Below are positions 1 through 11,680 of a stretch of DNA of 64,000 bases, piece by piece. Positions within the stretch are counted from its first letter, which is position 1. Each line of letters begins with the position of its first letter. Origin of the DNA: Nymphaea colorata (taxonomy: Eukaryota; Streptophyta; Magnoliopsida; Nymphaeales; Nymphaeaceae); the NCBI RefSeq assembly GCF_008831285.2, contig NC_045140.1, forward strand, positions 8,056,505 through 8,120,504. Direction: 5' to 3'. The notes under the pieces are model-generated. The model had not been told where the DNA came from and did not search any database. It was given only the letters and a program-made list of their open reading frames with translations. A program made the position numbers and the translations under genes.

Positions 1-599
1 TCCAAATCTGCAGACTAAAATTGAAAACCCTCGCTAAAATACAAAAAACAATCAGAAGGCCTTAATTAATCTAATTATATGCTTAATTCAAAATAAAAAA
101 ACAAAAATTTAAGAAAGAATAAAGGAATTGCCGTGAGAAAAAATAACATAAACCAGTTACCGACTTAAAAAGAGGGAGAGGAAAGCAGACTCAGGCTTCA
201 AAAAACACTGCAACAGACAGCAGTCTGGACGGTTGGCTCTCTCTTTTTGAGTTTTCTGCCAAGCAAGGATACAGGCATAACTGCATCACACAACTGATAA
301 TTAAAAGAAATCCAATTCTGCCATGACACATGAATATGATGTCATCTACAAGACGGCAAATGGGCAGTGGCACTCGCCATTTGGCATCTTGGTGGCTCCG
401 GAGGCAGCGTTATGGAGTTTGGCGTCAAGCACTTCGTTGGACCAGGCAATCGGCAGCAGTCCAGACACCACACAGCAGACGCCACAGCTTGTGACCGTGG
501 CTTGAGCTTGCACTCAACTTGGTTAAAATAAAAAATATATTTTGATATAAAATAATACATAAATATAATTATTCGTAATAATATGTATATTAAAAAATA
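1..599. other. AT-rich DNA, no gene seen
   Basis: Short open frames occur on both strands (for example 323-505 and its antisense) but they overlap each other, have no recognisable domain and no splice context. I see no gene or structured repeat here. Confidence 0.5.
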
Positions 600-766
600 A
601 TATTAAAAAACTTATTGAGCCAAATCAAGTCCAGTTGGGCCAACCCGGGCCAACTTGATAAGTTATCAGGCCAGCCCGGTACACATTTTTCGGGCTTGAG
701 TCCAAGCCCGAGCGAGTATCATGTACTCAACTGTATCCAGCCCAATGCCCAGCCTTAACGGTCAAA
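600..766 (+). mobile_element. GGGCC-rich small hAT-like element (fragment)
   Basis: A GC-rich island in AT-rich DNA, full of GGGCC, AGCCCGG and CCAGCCC motifs. Read on the minus strand, its right end (about 740-766) begins AAGGCTGGGCATTGGGC. This matches the right end of the element at 16035-16313 and the ends of the elements at 58545-58790 and 61739. The left end is not clear, so the extent is approximate. It is non-coding. Confidence 0.5.
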
Positions 767-1260
767 ACAATAAACACAACCATGAAAAGGTGAAGAAAGT
801 TCTATACTAGGCATGGATCCACAACAAACCAACTTGAGTTTAATTCGTGTTATATATATATATATATATAATGACCACCATGGGGAGGTGAAAATTGGTG
901 GTCATGAGTACTGGAAGAGCCACATGAGGGCAGATGTGGGCCATTTGCCAGCACCAGCCAACATAAATTGCTTGTTTGTGCATTGGTTGTCGCTTAAAGT
1001 TTTAATGTATTGATGACTAGGGGTGGATTTAGGGAGCTGAAAAATTCCTCAAATGAGAAATTTCTGGCTCTACTCCCAAGATAACCTTTCACATAGACCC
1101 ATAATATAAAGGGACTCCCTCAGTTCCCATAGGCCATTCTTGTTTACAGTAAATTTGAGATCCATGGTGATATGAGATACTTTTTTCCCTCCCCATTGGA
1201 CCTCAAACGTGATATGAGATACTTTTTTCCGTCTCCATTGGACGTCAAACGCTAAGTTTT

Positions 1261-1677
1261 AAAGAACCAGCATGGACCTTACATCCACGTACGCTGCTGC
1301 TTACTGTTGATATTCAATTATTTGTTTCAACAGTAGACTAGATTTCATATGGTACTGATTTTAGATCTCGAACCAGTGAAGCAAACACGCTTGTCCTTAA
1401 AAGAGGCAGCATGGACCTTACATCCACGTACGCTGCTGCTTACTGCTGATATTCAAATTATTTGTCTCAACAGTATACTAGATTTCATATGGTACTGATT
1501 TTAGATCTGGAACCAGGGAAGCAAACATGCATGTCCCTAAAGAGGCAGAATGGACCTTACATCCACGTACGTTGCTGCTTACTGCTGATATTCAATTATT
1601 TGCCTCAACAGTATACTAGATTTCATATAGTACTGATTTTAGATCTCGAACCAGGGAAGCAAACACACATGCCCTTA
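1261..1677. repeat. Tandem repeat, three 139-bp units
   Basis: Three head-to-tail units at 1261-1399, 1400-1538 and 1539-1677. Each runs from an AAAGAGGCAG-type start through ATGGACCTTACATCCACG to a TTTTAGATCT segment and a GCAAACA..CATG end. The period is exactly 139 bases, with a few substitutions between units. A diverged single copy of the same sequence and its right flank lies at about 9790-10040. The open frame across 1462-1761 follows from the repeat and is not a gene. Confidence 0.85.
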
Positions 1678-3840
1678 TTTTGTTGGTTTAGTTGCTATAT
1701 AATGCGTATGGGAAACATACTGAAATTAATAACAATAATGATGGAGATGAGGTTGGGATAGTGCTGATCCCTCATCTTGAGATTGACTGTTAGCTGAGTT
1801 CCCTTTCCATCACTTGGAATTTGCAAGAGTACACACCTACCTCTTTCTATGTATGCCTGTTCTTTTAAATGGCAACTGTTAGCTGCCCTTTCCATATGAC
1901 TGATCCACCTTGTAGGAGGATTTAACTACAAAGTCATAGGAGTGTTGTATTAGCTCATATATATTGGGGTTACTCAAAAAACCGATGCAGCCTTTGACAT
2001 TGGATATAAAGTATATGCCAAAACCTTGATCCTATTACTAGTATATTGTTTCTGTGGCATCTGTATATACTCAATTTGTAAGTTCACAAATATGAAGTTT
2101 GCAACCAACTTTTCAGGATAATGCATCCTCCAACAGATTGCATTCGAATCTGATTCAAGTGTGAACTAAGAATACATATCTAAATCTGAATCCAAAATTC
2201 AATTTGACAATCTGAATACAGTGCAAATTTTAAACCGAATCTGACCGATTTTAAATTTGATTCAAATCCAGATCTGATCACATACTTATGTATATCTGAA
2301 TCCGATCCGATTTCTTAATTGGATATTAGTTCTTTTTGTCATATCTGGTGGTTTTGGAATCGCTCGGTTATATATCTGATCCAAATTAAATATACTGTCG
2401 TTCCTATTGATGAATTCTCTGGAACGTTAGACTGCCTCCAAATGAAGCTCGAAATTAAAATTCTGTTGTTGGCACAAATTTTAAAAAACTTGGTATAGGT
2501 ATGAAATCTCAACATTTTTTTTTCCATTTCTCTTCACCTTTAAAAATTTAAAAGTTAACAGAATTACCTATTTTTCTTGTTAACCTACGACAAGTTTGTT
2601 TTGGTTTAGCTAGATTGGATCCCATGGTGAAATGGTTCAACTATATCTTGGAGGCATCCGATAAAATTGAGATGTTTGAAGTGGTGGAAGGGCAGGTACA
2701 GGGTCGAGATGGTGGTGATCCCTCGTCTGGAGATGAATTGTTAACTGAAGTTCCTTTCAATGACTTGGACAATGCAGAGAATGCACCTAACTCTTTCCAT
2801 ATTAGTTCTTCTAAATGGTGACTGGTTCGTGTGTGGCTGCCCTTTCCATATCAGTATGAAAATTTGAGTGAAATGCAGTGAAACTGCTATATACTAGCTG
2901 ACGTACATTGAGCTCACATTAAGCAGTAAGGATTGACACAACATCGGGCTCTAGGTGCCAGGGATATCTATGTGGCGTGAGGTGGTGTTCATATTCATAG
3001 TTAGTTGACTAACATGATGGATCATCTTGTGACACCATGACTGTTGATGTATAGACAAGATTCCATGACATAAAAATTTTAAAATCTTGGGCATTGGAAG
3101 TTTCTATAATTCGTAGGAAATTATACTTACATATTCAAATAAATCTATTCAAGAGTGGAGAAACTATACATTCTATAAGATAAAAGTCAAACTATTCATG
3201 ATTTAATTCCATATTGAATCAATCTCCTACCCGATTGGGAGGAGGGGGCTTTTGGCGATAGAGCTAGAGCCCCGGCATCCCAGCCACATCGTTATGGAGG
3301 GGAGGCATGGGCAACTGGGGCCAGAATCAATCCAGATGGCTTGGAGAGAGAAAGATGGAGAGAGGGGCTTTTGGTCAATAGAGCCCTGGCAGCCCAGCTC
3401 CATCGCTATGGGGGCCATCAACAGAGAGACAAAAGGTGTGATGTACTTTCTCCATTTTCCCTCCACCCAGAGGCAGTCAGAATTTTTTTATAAAGGGGGT
3501 CAAATTAAAGTTTCTAAATTTTGACTAGAGCCAAAATAACATTCTTTAAAATGTTTTTATAAAACAAGTGAAATTTTCTAGACTTTACATGCAATTTTTT
3601 TTTTAAAAAAATTGAGGTGGGGCCGAGGCCCATGCGACTACCTTGGCTCTGCCCCTTCCTCCACCTGCCACCCTATCTACTACACTGGAATGGCTTTTTG
3701 AATGTGAGCCCATTGAGGGATCATGAAAGAAAAAAACATGAGCTGGCTCATTGATGTTGGCGGGCCCTCTAGCATCATCTTTGGTGTGGGCAGACATTAA
3801 TGACAACTTTAATGATGTGGAGGATCATGTTTTTAGGAAG
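1678..3840. other. Degenerate repeats, no gene seen
   Basis: This stretch holds sequence that recurs around the BAHD genes. A block near 1740-1920 (CCCTTTCCAT, TTCTTTTAAATGG) returns in diverged form near 2690-2850 and 5940-6100. At 3243-3300 and 3363-3415 there is an imperfect internal duplication (GGGGCTTTTGG...CCCAGC...CATCG.TATGG). Around 3470-3656 a segment ends in GGCTCTGCCCC, like many plant hAT-type ends. No open frame has a recognisable domain. Confidence 0.5.
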
Positions 3841-3919
3841 TGGAAAGCTGGTGGAGGGTGGAGATGAAGTTTGAAGGAGAGATAATGCTGCCCACATCTG
3901 GAGATGGACTGTTATCTCA

Positions 3920-4247
<328 letters not shown>

Positions 4248-4464
4248 ACATTCTTACCTCGAGTAGGTAATAGACATATTGATGGTGACCCCTAATATCA
4301 CGTACGTAAATGACAAGTTACCATCGTTATTTAAGACGTGACAATCTAGGCTTTTGGATCATAACTCAATCATAGGTGAGAAAAAGTGGACGGATCCGAG
4401 AGGTGGGAGCCGGTCACTCGGTCCGAGGCAGCATAAGAAGAAAAAGAAAAGAAAGAGTGAAAAA

Positions 4465-5607
4465 TATAGATTAATAGAGGGAGCTCAAGGCTGCTCAAGC
4501 CAACCTATCATACCCCAACCCACCCTTGATCCCTCTTAGCCCCTGTGATACTGTCACATTTCAGACCCATGTTGGCTTCTTGTATGCCTTCAAACCTCCC
4601 AACCCATCAATTGAAGTCATTGAACAAGGGCTCCGCCGGCTTCTTGCTGAGTACAGAGAGTTTGTCGGCCGCCTCATATTCGACGACAATGGCCACCAGT
4701 GCATCCTTCTCAATGACAAGGACATTCGCTTCGTCAAAGTTACCTCTAGCTTCTCTCTCAGTAGCTTGATGGACAAGCCATCTCCGTACTACCCTGACTT
4801 GCACCCACATATCACGGGCATAGAGGAGGCGTTGTTTCAGGCGCAGCTCACCAGGTTTGCTTGTGGTTCCTTGGTTGTGGGCTGCACCTTCCACCATGCA
4901 GTCTTGGATGCGCTGTGTCTCAGCCATTTCCTCATAGCATGGGGCCAAACTGTGCGTGATGGCATCCCTGTTCTTCCACGGCTGCATGACCGCTCCATCT
5001 TCATCCCTCGCAACCCTCCTCGCTTTCAGTTTGAACATAGCGAGATTGAGTATACCGCCCATCACCAAACGGCCACACACCCAGAGTTACAACACACTAT
5101 TGTGATGGAAAGGGCACACTTCTGTTCTGAATTTTTAGCTAAACTCAAGTTCAAGGCCTCTCGTGACAATCTTTGTGATAAGCCTTACACTACGTTTGAG
5201 TGCCTTACTTTCCCACCTATGGAGAAAGATCACCCATGTGAGGAATCTATAAGGGGAGCTGACTACAACAGTAAGGATTGCAGTGAACGGTCGATTTAGA
5301 ATGAGGAATCCTACTGTGCCCATGAGATACTTGGGCAATGTGGTGCTGTAGGCTTGGCCTCGCTCTAAGGTGAAAGACCTCTTGTCCAAGCCAATGGGGC
5401 ATGCAGCTAGGCTCATACATCATGCAGTGGCTCGAGTCGATGACGACTACTTCAGGTCATTCATCGACTTCTCAAGCTCGAAGCAAAAGATGAAAGGGCT
5501 GGTGCCAAGCGCCTATGGGGGAGACGTGGTGTTGAGCCCGGACTTGAAAATGTCCTCCTGGTTGAGAATCCCCTTCTATGATATGGACTTTCACACACAT
5601 CCCACAC
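4465..5607 (+). pseudogene. BAHD acyltransferase pseudogene (tandem copy of the 7100-8398 gene)
   Basis: Close relative of the intact gene at 7100-8398, with at least five disabling changes when aligned to it. (1) The start codon is ATA at 4465 and is followed by TAG. (2) A deletion of about 13 bases near 4520 shifts the frame. (3) A one-base gain near 5206-5213 shifts the frame after the stretch matching TTFESLTAHLW. (4) The Trp codon in the VVLW stretch is TAG at 5349-5351. (5) Similarity stops near 5591, just after the residues matching MDF, so the last 50 or so residues, including the DFG motif, are gone. The HxxxD active-site motif (HHAVLD) survives. The longest open stretch, 4526-5299, lacks a proper start and the C-terminal half. 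An expressed fragment is conceivable, but an active enzyme is very unlikely. Confidence 0.9.
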
Positions 5608-5929
5608 CATAGATCTTCAACCGTCACATGTCTCACCTTCCCTTGTCCAGCCAATACCAACCCGATGAACAAAGCCGGTCCGATCAATTCCCCGTCAAAT
5701 GCAACATTCACACTGCTCAATGCTCAAAGGAAGCATGGTACCCTTGGGTAACGTCAAGTCTATCATTGCGCTTCCCGGACTTCAAAATAGATGCATAAAA
5801 GTCCAGTATGTTGAGCCAAAGCCCACAAGATACTGCACAATTCACACCGCACCATAAAGTGAAAGGATACCCACGAACGAAATCTGACCCCTTGGCATAT
5901 GGGTCATAGGGGGTAATGAAAAAGAGAGG

Positions 5930-6120
5930 AGTGGGTGCAAGATGACTGTTAGCTGAGGTTCTCTTTCCATGACTTAGAATTTGCAAGACTCACCTACCTC
6001 TTTCTAGGTATATCAGTTCTTCTAAATGGTGACGGTTAGCCACCCGTTAATGTCATAGGAGTGTGTTGTACTGGCTGACATATATTGAGCTCACACCCAA
6101 CTGTATGGCCACCCAGACAT
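5930..6120. repeat. Repeat block shared with 1740-1920 and 2690-2850
   Basis: Diverged copy of the CCCTTTCCAT / TTCTTCTAAATGGTGAC block seen twice to the left. Its recurrence beside both BAHD copies suggests it is part of the duplicated segment or of a repeat present before duplication. It is followed by three short copies of TTTAAATAAGGA.GTACAAT at about 6130-6210. Confidence 0.5.
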
Positions 6121-6214
6121 ATAATCAACTTTAAATAAGGATGTACAATTTAACTTCAGCTTTAAATAAGGAAGTACAATTTAACTTCAGCTTTAAATAA
6201 GGATGTACAATAAG

Positions 6215-6442
6215 TTAACACGGGCTCGACCTGAACTTGCCTATGCAAGCTTGACTTGTTTAAAAGAGTCGAGGTTGAGGTTGAGTTGATGCTCGAGTTA
6301 AAAATTTGGAGTTCGAGATACATGAACTCGACTCATTTAAATTTGACTCGAAATGTGTCTCTTTCTATTTCTTAATCATTAGTGGCATGTTTTGGTAATA
6401 TTTTTATGAACTTTAATATCCTTTTTGTGGCTTTCATTTTAA

Positions 6443-6494
<52 letters not shown>

Positions 6495-6600
6495 AATAGA
6501 CGAGCTCAAACTTGCCTCATAAAGCTCGAGTGAGCTAGAGTTGTGCACGAGCTGAACAATATGTGACTCGAGTTGAGCTTGACCTCAGCGTGCTCTTCGT
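6215..6600. repeat. GCTCGAG-rich repeat with (TA)n, upstream of BAHD gene
   Basis: Fuller copy of the repeat at 3920-4244. GAGCTC and CTCGAG-type motifs lie on both sides of a (TA)n tract at 6447-6490. The right half reads GAGCTCAAACTTGCCTCATA and closely matches 21540-21600. The same flank (GTACATTC, then AATAGACAT) follows it in both BAHD copies, so the repeat was present before the BAHD segment duplicated. Confidence 0.7.
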
Positions 6601-7022
6601 ACATTCCTTGCTTTGAACTGCAGACAATAGACATCACCATTAATATGTCATGCGTATATGATAGGTCATCATCATCATTTAAGACATGATGCTCTGGGAT
6701 GTTAGATCCTACATACACTCATTGACATTGAAACTGGTTACATGCCCTGTCTGGTGCACAATTTTTTTGTTTGGCAATATGCTTAATAATCAAAATGCCT
6801 CCAGTTAATAGTAAAAAGAACTTTTTTAGAGATAAAAAAGAAAACCCAAAAGAAATTAAAAACTAACTAGAAAATTTCTCTTAAAGAATTTTCAGAGTAC
6901 ACCAACTCCCACTTTTTTTTTTTTTTTTTGGCTTATATGTCTTGAGTGCACCAAGCAGCTCACACAACTCACGCTCCATTTACATTTATTAGGTGGACTG
7001 ATACAAGGGCCCATTCACATAG

Positions 7023-7031
7023 TTTATAAAA
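7023..7031 (+). promoter_or_regulatory. Candidate TATA box of BAHD gene
   Basis: TTTATAAAA lies about 70 bases before the ATG at 7100. The leader downstream is A-rich and contains GAGGCAGCATAAGAAG, which also precedes the pseudogene copy. The pseudogene has no equivalent TATA sequence at this distance. Placement rests on sequence and spacing only. Confidence 0.45.
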
Positions 7032-7099
7032 CATCTTCCTCCCTGCCATCACTAGGTCTGAGGCAGCATAAGAAGAACAAGGAAAACAAACAACCAAAA

Positions 7100-8398
7100 A
7101 TGAAGATCAATAGAGGGAGCTCAACACTGCTCAAGCCAACCTATCATACCCCAACCCTCCCTCCTACTGATTCCTTGATCCCTCTGAGCCCCTTTGATAC
7201 CGTCACATATCAGATCCATGTTGGAACCTTGTATGCCTACAGACCTCCCAACCCATCAAATGAAGTCATTGAACAAGGGCTCCGCCGGCTTCTTGCCGAG
7301 TACAGAGAGTTCGCTGGCCGCCTCAGTTTCGATGACAATGGCCACCAGTGCATCCTTCTCAATGACGAGGGCATTCGCTTTGTCGAAGCTACCTCCGGCT
7401 CTCCTCTTGGCAGCTTGATGGACAAGCCATCTCCGTACTACCTCGACTTGCACCCACACATTACAGGAATAGAGGAGGAGTTGTTTCAGGAGAAGCTCAC
7501 CAGGTTTGCTTGTGGTTCCTTGGTGGTGGGCTGCACCATCCACCATGCAGTCTTGGATGCACAGTCTCTCAGCCGTTTTTTCATAGCATGGGGCCAAACT
7601 GTGCGCAACAGCATCCCTGTTCTACCACTCCCACTGCATGACCGCTCCATCTTCATCCCTCGCAACCCTTCTCTCGTTCAGTTTGAACATAGTGAGATTG
7701 AGTATACGGCCCGTCAACCAAAGCCCAAGCACCCAGAGCTACAACACACTATTGTGATGGAAAGGGCACACTTCCCTTCTGCATTTTTAGAGAAACTCAA
7801 GTCCAAGGCCTCTGGTGACAATCCTTGTGATAAGCCTTACACTACCTTTGAGAGCCTTACAGCTCACCTATGGAGGAAGATTACCCGTGTCAGGAATCTA
7901 GAAGGGGAGTTGACTACAAAAGTAAGGATTGCAGTGAACGGTCGCTTTAGAATGAGGAATCCTACTGTGCCCATGAGCTACTTGGGCAATGTGGTGCTGT
8001 GGGCTTGGCCTCGCTCTAAGGTGAAAGACCTCTTGTCCAAGCCAGTGCGACATGCAGCTAGGCTCATACATGATGCAGTGGCTAGAGTCGATGACGACTA
8101 CTTCAGGTCATTCATTGACTTCTCAAGCTCAAAGGAAAAGATGGAAGGGCTGGTGCCGAGCGCCTATGGGGGAGATATGGTGTTGAGCCCTGACTTGGAA
8201 GTGTCCTCCTGGTTGAATATCCCCTTCTATGACATGGACTTTGGTACAAACCGCCCTCGCCTCTTTGTACCTTCATATGAGAGAGTAGAAGGGTTCTTGC
8301 ATATCGTGCCTTCCTTCACTGGCGTTGGAGATGTTGATGCCTTCGATTCTCTGTTTGAGAAGGACATGGGATCCTTCATAATGGACTGTATTATTTAG
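7100..8398 (+). CDS. BAHD acyltransferase, agmatine/tryptamine hydroxycinnamoyltransferase-like
   Basis: Intact intronless 432-residue protein, a normal length for BAHD enzymes, which are cytosolic and move an acyl group from acyl-CoA to an amine or alcohol. The catalytic HxxxD is at His149-Asp153 (HHAVLD). YREFAGRL is near 68-75 and YTTFESLTAHLWR at 247-259. The second BAHD motif is DFGTN at 380-384, not DFGWG. The region VKDLLSKP..AARLIHDAVARVDDDYFRSFIDF and the late PSY..EGFLHIVPSF..VGDVDAF resemble the agmatine coumaroyltransferase / tryptamine hydroxycinnamoyltransferase clade, in which the WG of DFGWG is usually replaced. An amine acceptor and a role in defence phenolamides are therefore inferred from family knowledge. 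The start at 7100 gives the MKI.. N-terminus common in the family. It has no signal peptide or membrane segment. A dead tandem copy lies 1.5 kb upstream. Confidence 0.93.
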   Translation: MKINRGSSTLLKPTYHTPTLPPTDSLIPLSPFDTVTYQIHVGTLYAYRPPNPSNEVIEQGLRRLLAEYREFAGRLSFDDNGHQCILLNDEGIRFVEATSGSPLGSLMDKPSPYYLDLHPHITGIEEELFQEKLTRFACGSLVVGCTIHHAVLDAQSLSRFFIAWGQTVRNSIPVLPLPLHDRSIFIPRNPSLVQFEHSEIEYTARQPKPKHPELQHTIVMERAHFPSAFLEKLKSKASGDNPCDKPYTTFESLTAHLWRKITRVRNLEGELTTKVRIAVNGRFRMRNPTVPMSYLGNVVLWAWPRSKVKDLLSKPVRHAARLIHDAVARVDDDYFRSFIDFSSSKEKMEGLVPSAYGGDMVLSPDLEVSSWLNIPFYDMDFGTNRPRLFVPSYERVEGFLHIVPSFTGVGDVDAFDSLFEKDMGSFIMDCII

Positions 8399-8939
8399 AT
8401 TAGTACTTATATGCCAAACCTAGTGTATGTTTTGAAACTTAATGCTCCCTTTCACGCTTTCTACTTTCACTTGTTTAGGTAGTCCCCATGTTGTTGCTAT
8501 GGACAATGTCAGTGAATTGTGGTGATCATATGATTTGGTATCTTTCTTGTGTGGTTATCATATATTTCAATTCAGAATGAAATTTTAACATGATCATGGA
8601 TTGACATGATAAAGCCAATTAAACTAAATTTGTAGCTGTACCACATGGGCATAGGGTGCAGGTACTGGCACGGATGCTAATCCAAGTGCAGATACGACAA
8701 TGTTTCAAAAGAAAACTGGTGTGGGTGAGTGAATATTATATAGTTATTTAAATATTTAGTGGTCTTATTTATTTGTATTTACATATAAACGTTTTGGCTG
8801 GTGCTAGTTTAGTTTGGTGCACATTTTAAAAGATTAGCTTTGTCCCAATTCAGCTGACCACATCGAACGTGCTATGTCAGAGAAGCACTAGCATCAGTAC
8901 TAGCACCAGCTCCAGCATCAACATAAACTTGTAGGCAAA
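8399..8939. other. 3' flank of BAHD gene, no gene seen
   Basis: AT-rich sequence. An AATGAA-type polyadenylation signal near 8576 is possible but not distinctive. Near 8640-8710 and 8880-8930 there are GGTGCAGGTACTGGCAC-like and AGCACCAGC-like stretches. No coding sequence is recognised. Confidence 0.4.
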
Positions 8940-9335
8940 TGAACACAACTATGTCCTTCTACTTGTTTAATTTTGCTCTCATTATCAAAAGGCAATTAAA
9001 TTATGCTCATCAATGGAGCTATGCATACTATGTAACACTGAGACTTAATCAACTACCACCAATGTGGTACATACTTGAGCAAAAACCCAAGCTTAAATTA
9101 CCACGACACCATTGAATGGGATCAATAAGCTGGTGCAAGGCAACTAGCCTCCTTGAAAGCAGCAAGTCACCCAGGCTTATATATGTTGTTAAAAAAAGTT
9201 CATAACAAGAAGTTATTGAGTTTGAGAAGTGGAAATCCAAGACCTACTTAGTTATGTCTTGACTTTTGAACTCAATTATTGGATGCTAACATGGCTGAAA
9301 GGTTCTTATTCCATGGCATGAAATGAGTAAGATCC
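8940..9335. repeat. Duplicated block, copy 1 (see 11370-11680)
   Basis: Shares ordered blocks with 11370-11680: TTGTCCTTCTAC, ACCCAAGCTTAAAT.ACCACGAC, ACTAGCCT.CTTGAAAGCAGCAA, GAAATCCAAGA.CTACTTAG and GCTGAAAGG.TCTTATTCCA. Similarity is high enough to see by eye, with small insertions and deletions. No coding sequence. Confidence 0.7.
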
Positions 9336-9789
9336 TTGGACACATAAGGGTATTGTCATATGTGGGCTTTACCCTGAAGGCAGTTGATAAACATTAAAAT
9401 GGGAATTACTTGAAAAACATACAAAAAACTGCCTAAAAATGTGCCATTAACAAATGGTTGCACCGCTTTTGACCATCATCAGATCGACACTCAACCTTTC
9501 AAGTCAACCCTCAAACAGCCATCACTTTACAAAGAACATTAAAATGGACTATTAAAATACTATACTGCCCATTTAATCAAAATTATATCTAAAAAATGAA
9601 AAAACAATGTCATGGCCCTTGCCGTTCACAAGACAATGACAGAAAAGCGATGAGGGGTCCATGCCATCAATGCCAGAGTGCTCCATTTGGCCCCTCCTCA
9701 ATCCATCTCCATTGGACCAGGCACAGCCACATCTAGTCTGGTGTGTGCAGCTTCTTAAGTTTTTTTATTTTTATACAGACATCTTTAAA

Positions 9790-10040
9790 GATTTAATTTT
9801 ATATACATATAGGTGCCCCTCTAGATATGAGTACTTCTGCTTAGTGTTGATATTCATTACTTGTTTAAACATTAGATTTCATATAGTACTGATTTCGTGT
9901 AGTACTGATTTTACATCTCCAAACAGGGAAGCAAGCATGCATGTCCTTATTGTGTTGGTTTAGTTGCGATACAATGTGTATGGGAAAGATACTGAAATTA
10001 ATAACATTAATGATGGAGATAAGGGAGAGATGGCGCTGAC
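9790..10040. repeat. Diverged copy of the 139-bp unit and its flank
   Basis: Matches the last 139-bp unit at 1539-1677 and continues into the unique flank at 1678-1760 (TGTTGGTTTAGTTGC, ATGGGAAA.ATACTGAAATTA, TAATGATGGAGAT). The match runs beyond the tandem array, so this is a duplicated segment and not just a dispersed monomer. Confidence 0.7.
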
Positions 10041-11369
10041 CCGTTGTTTGCATTCCCAAAATTTACTTTGATTTTTGGAGTTCTTCAGAAATATAAAATT
10101 TTATTTTTTAAAATGAGAATAAAAGGGACTCACCCATCAATAGAGAATCGATCATTCCAGTTGCCTTTACTGGGGGCAACTGGAATAGTGTGGTGTTTGA
10201 AAAAAAATGTTGAATATTTGATGTTTCGAATTGTTGAGAAAGTTTTGAAGTATCATTTGAAAGTATAAACGATTTTGATTTGAGGAATTTTGAATTAAGA
10301 AATCTTTACAAATATCATTTGAAAACCTTTGAAAGATAATATGTGTATTTTAAATATCACTTTTCGAAGTCGATTTAATGTTCTCTTAAGAATTTAAATA
10401 GTTTTAAGATTTTTCTCTAATTTGATTACTCCTAACTAGAGTTTCATCTCATCTTGATTAAGTTCTTTTACAGAGGTGTTTATGATCATTTGTGACTTGT
10501 ACAAGTGAATGTCAATACCTTGACTCTTTATGATTGAAAACAAATTATTCATTCCTACCATATCATTCATCTAAGCATACCACATACATCATGATTTATT
10601 TATAAACTTATCTTAAATATTCTCATCAGGAGAGAAAAACATGAAAGTGAAATGATGTTGTAGATCATCAAGTATGATTTCAATATCGAGTCATTACTTG
10701 AGTTTTAGTTTTTATGAAGCTGATAAAGGAAAATTTCAAATATTAAATCTTGGGAAAGTAATATTCAAAAGAATGGAAGAAAGGAAAGACAATATTTTAA
10801 TCTAAGGGGAATGAAGAGAAAGAGGTTTTAAAAATCACTAAAGAAAAAAAAAATTAAAAAGAGAGAAATATGTATACATAAACGTACTTATATATATATA
10901 TATGAATGCTCGTGATAGGAAGGTATTAACTGAAAGAGAGAGAGAAGAAGAAGAAGATTTTAGAGAGAGAAAGAAGAAGATTTTAGGGAGAGAAAAAGAT
11001 TTTAGAAAAAGAAAAAAAGATTTTAGAGAGAGAGATAGAGAGATCCGATAAAATGAGAATGGAAATATTTTTATATGTGAGCAAAAAACAATAATCATTT
11101 CACCTATTACAAGGAAATATAGTTTTTCCACCATTGTGTATGGAAGAAAATCAACCCCACATGAAATGGAGAATAACATAAGAAAGCTCTCATTGGTATC
11201 CCTAATCAGGTAGTTAAGAGAAATGCTAAACATAAGAATGTCATGAAGATGTATTTTAACATGTATACATTCGTGACAGGTTTTTTGGAGTTGAAGCACC
11301 AGCACCAACATCAACATGGGTATAACACATATGTGACAGCCATTTAAAAACACCAATGTGACATACGTT
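10041..11369. other. AT-rich and GA-rich DNA, no gene seen
   Basis: Mostly AT-rich sequence with no domain. The stretch at about 10840-11050 is a purine-rich run (GAGAGAGAAGAAG and AGATTTTAGAGAG repeats). It creates a long antisense open frame at 10838-11377 made of Phe, Leu and Ser, which I regard as an artefact of composition. Confidence 0.5.
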
Positions 11370-11680
11370 GTATGCAAATGAACGCACTTTGTCCTTCTAC
11401 ATGTTTAATTTTTCCCTCATGTTTAAAACCCAAGCTTAAATGACCACGACTCCATTATATGGGATAAAATCAATATGCTAGTACAAGGAAACTAGCCTAC
11501 TTGAAAGCAGCAAATCATAGCTGGCTTACGTTATTTAGAAAAGAGCATTAAGAGAAGTCCTTAAATTTGAGGAGTGGAAATCCAAGAGCTACTTAGTTAT
11601 GTGTTGACTTTTGAACTTAATGAATGGACGCTAACATAGCTGAAAGGCTCTTATTCCAAGGCATGATAAAAGAACTTTGG
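11370..11680. repeat. Duplicated block, copy 2 (see 8940-9335)
   Basis: Second copy of the block at 8940-9335, with the same order of conserved segments. Together with the 1.3-1.8 kb / 9.8-10.0 kb match, it shows that the first 12 kb has been duplicated repeatedly, not only at the BAHD genes. Confidence 0.7.

Noticed and set aside
1261-1677. Possible CRISPR array (three regular repeats)
   Set aside because: Units are 139 bases with no distinct spacer, and this is eukaryotic DNA; it is an ordinary tandem repeat.
4561-5080. Antisense frames over the BAHD pseudogene (and 7237-7597 over the intact gene)
   Set aside because: Shadows of the coding strand; they recur in both copies only because the sense strand is conserved.
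10838-11377. 179-residue minus-strand open frame
   Set aside because: Made mostly of Phe, Leu, Ser and Tyr because the plus strand is GA- and A-rich; contains (GA)n and (TA)n runs and no domain.
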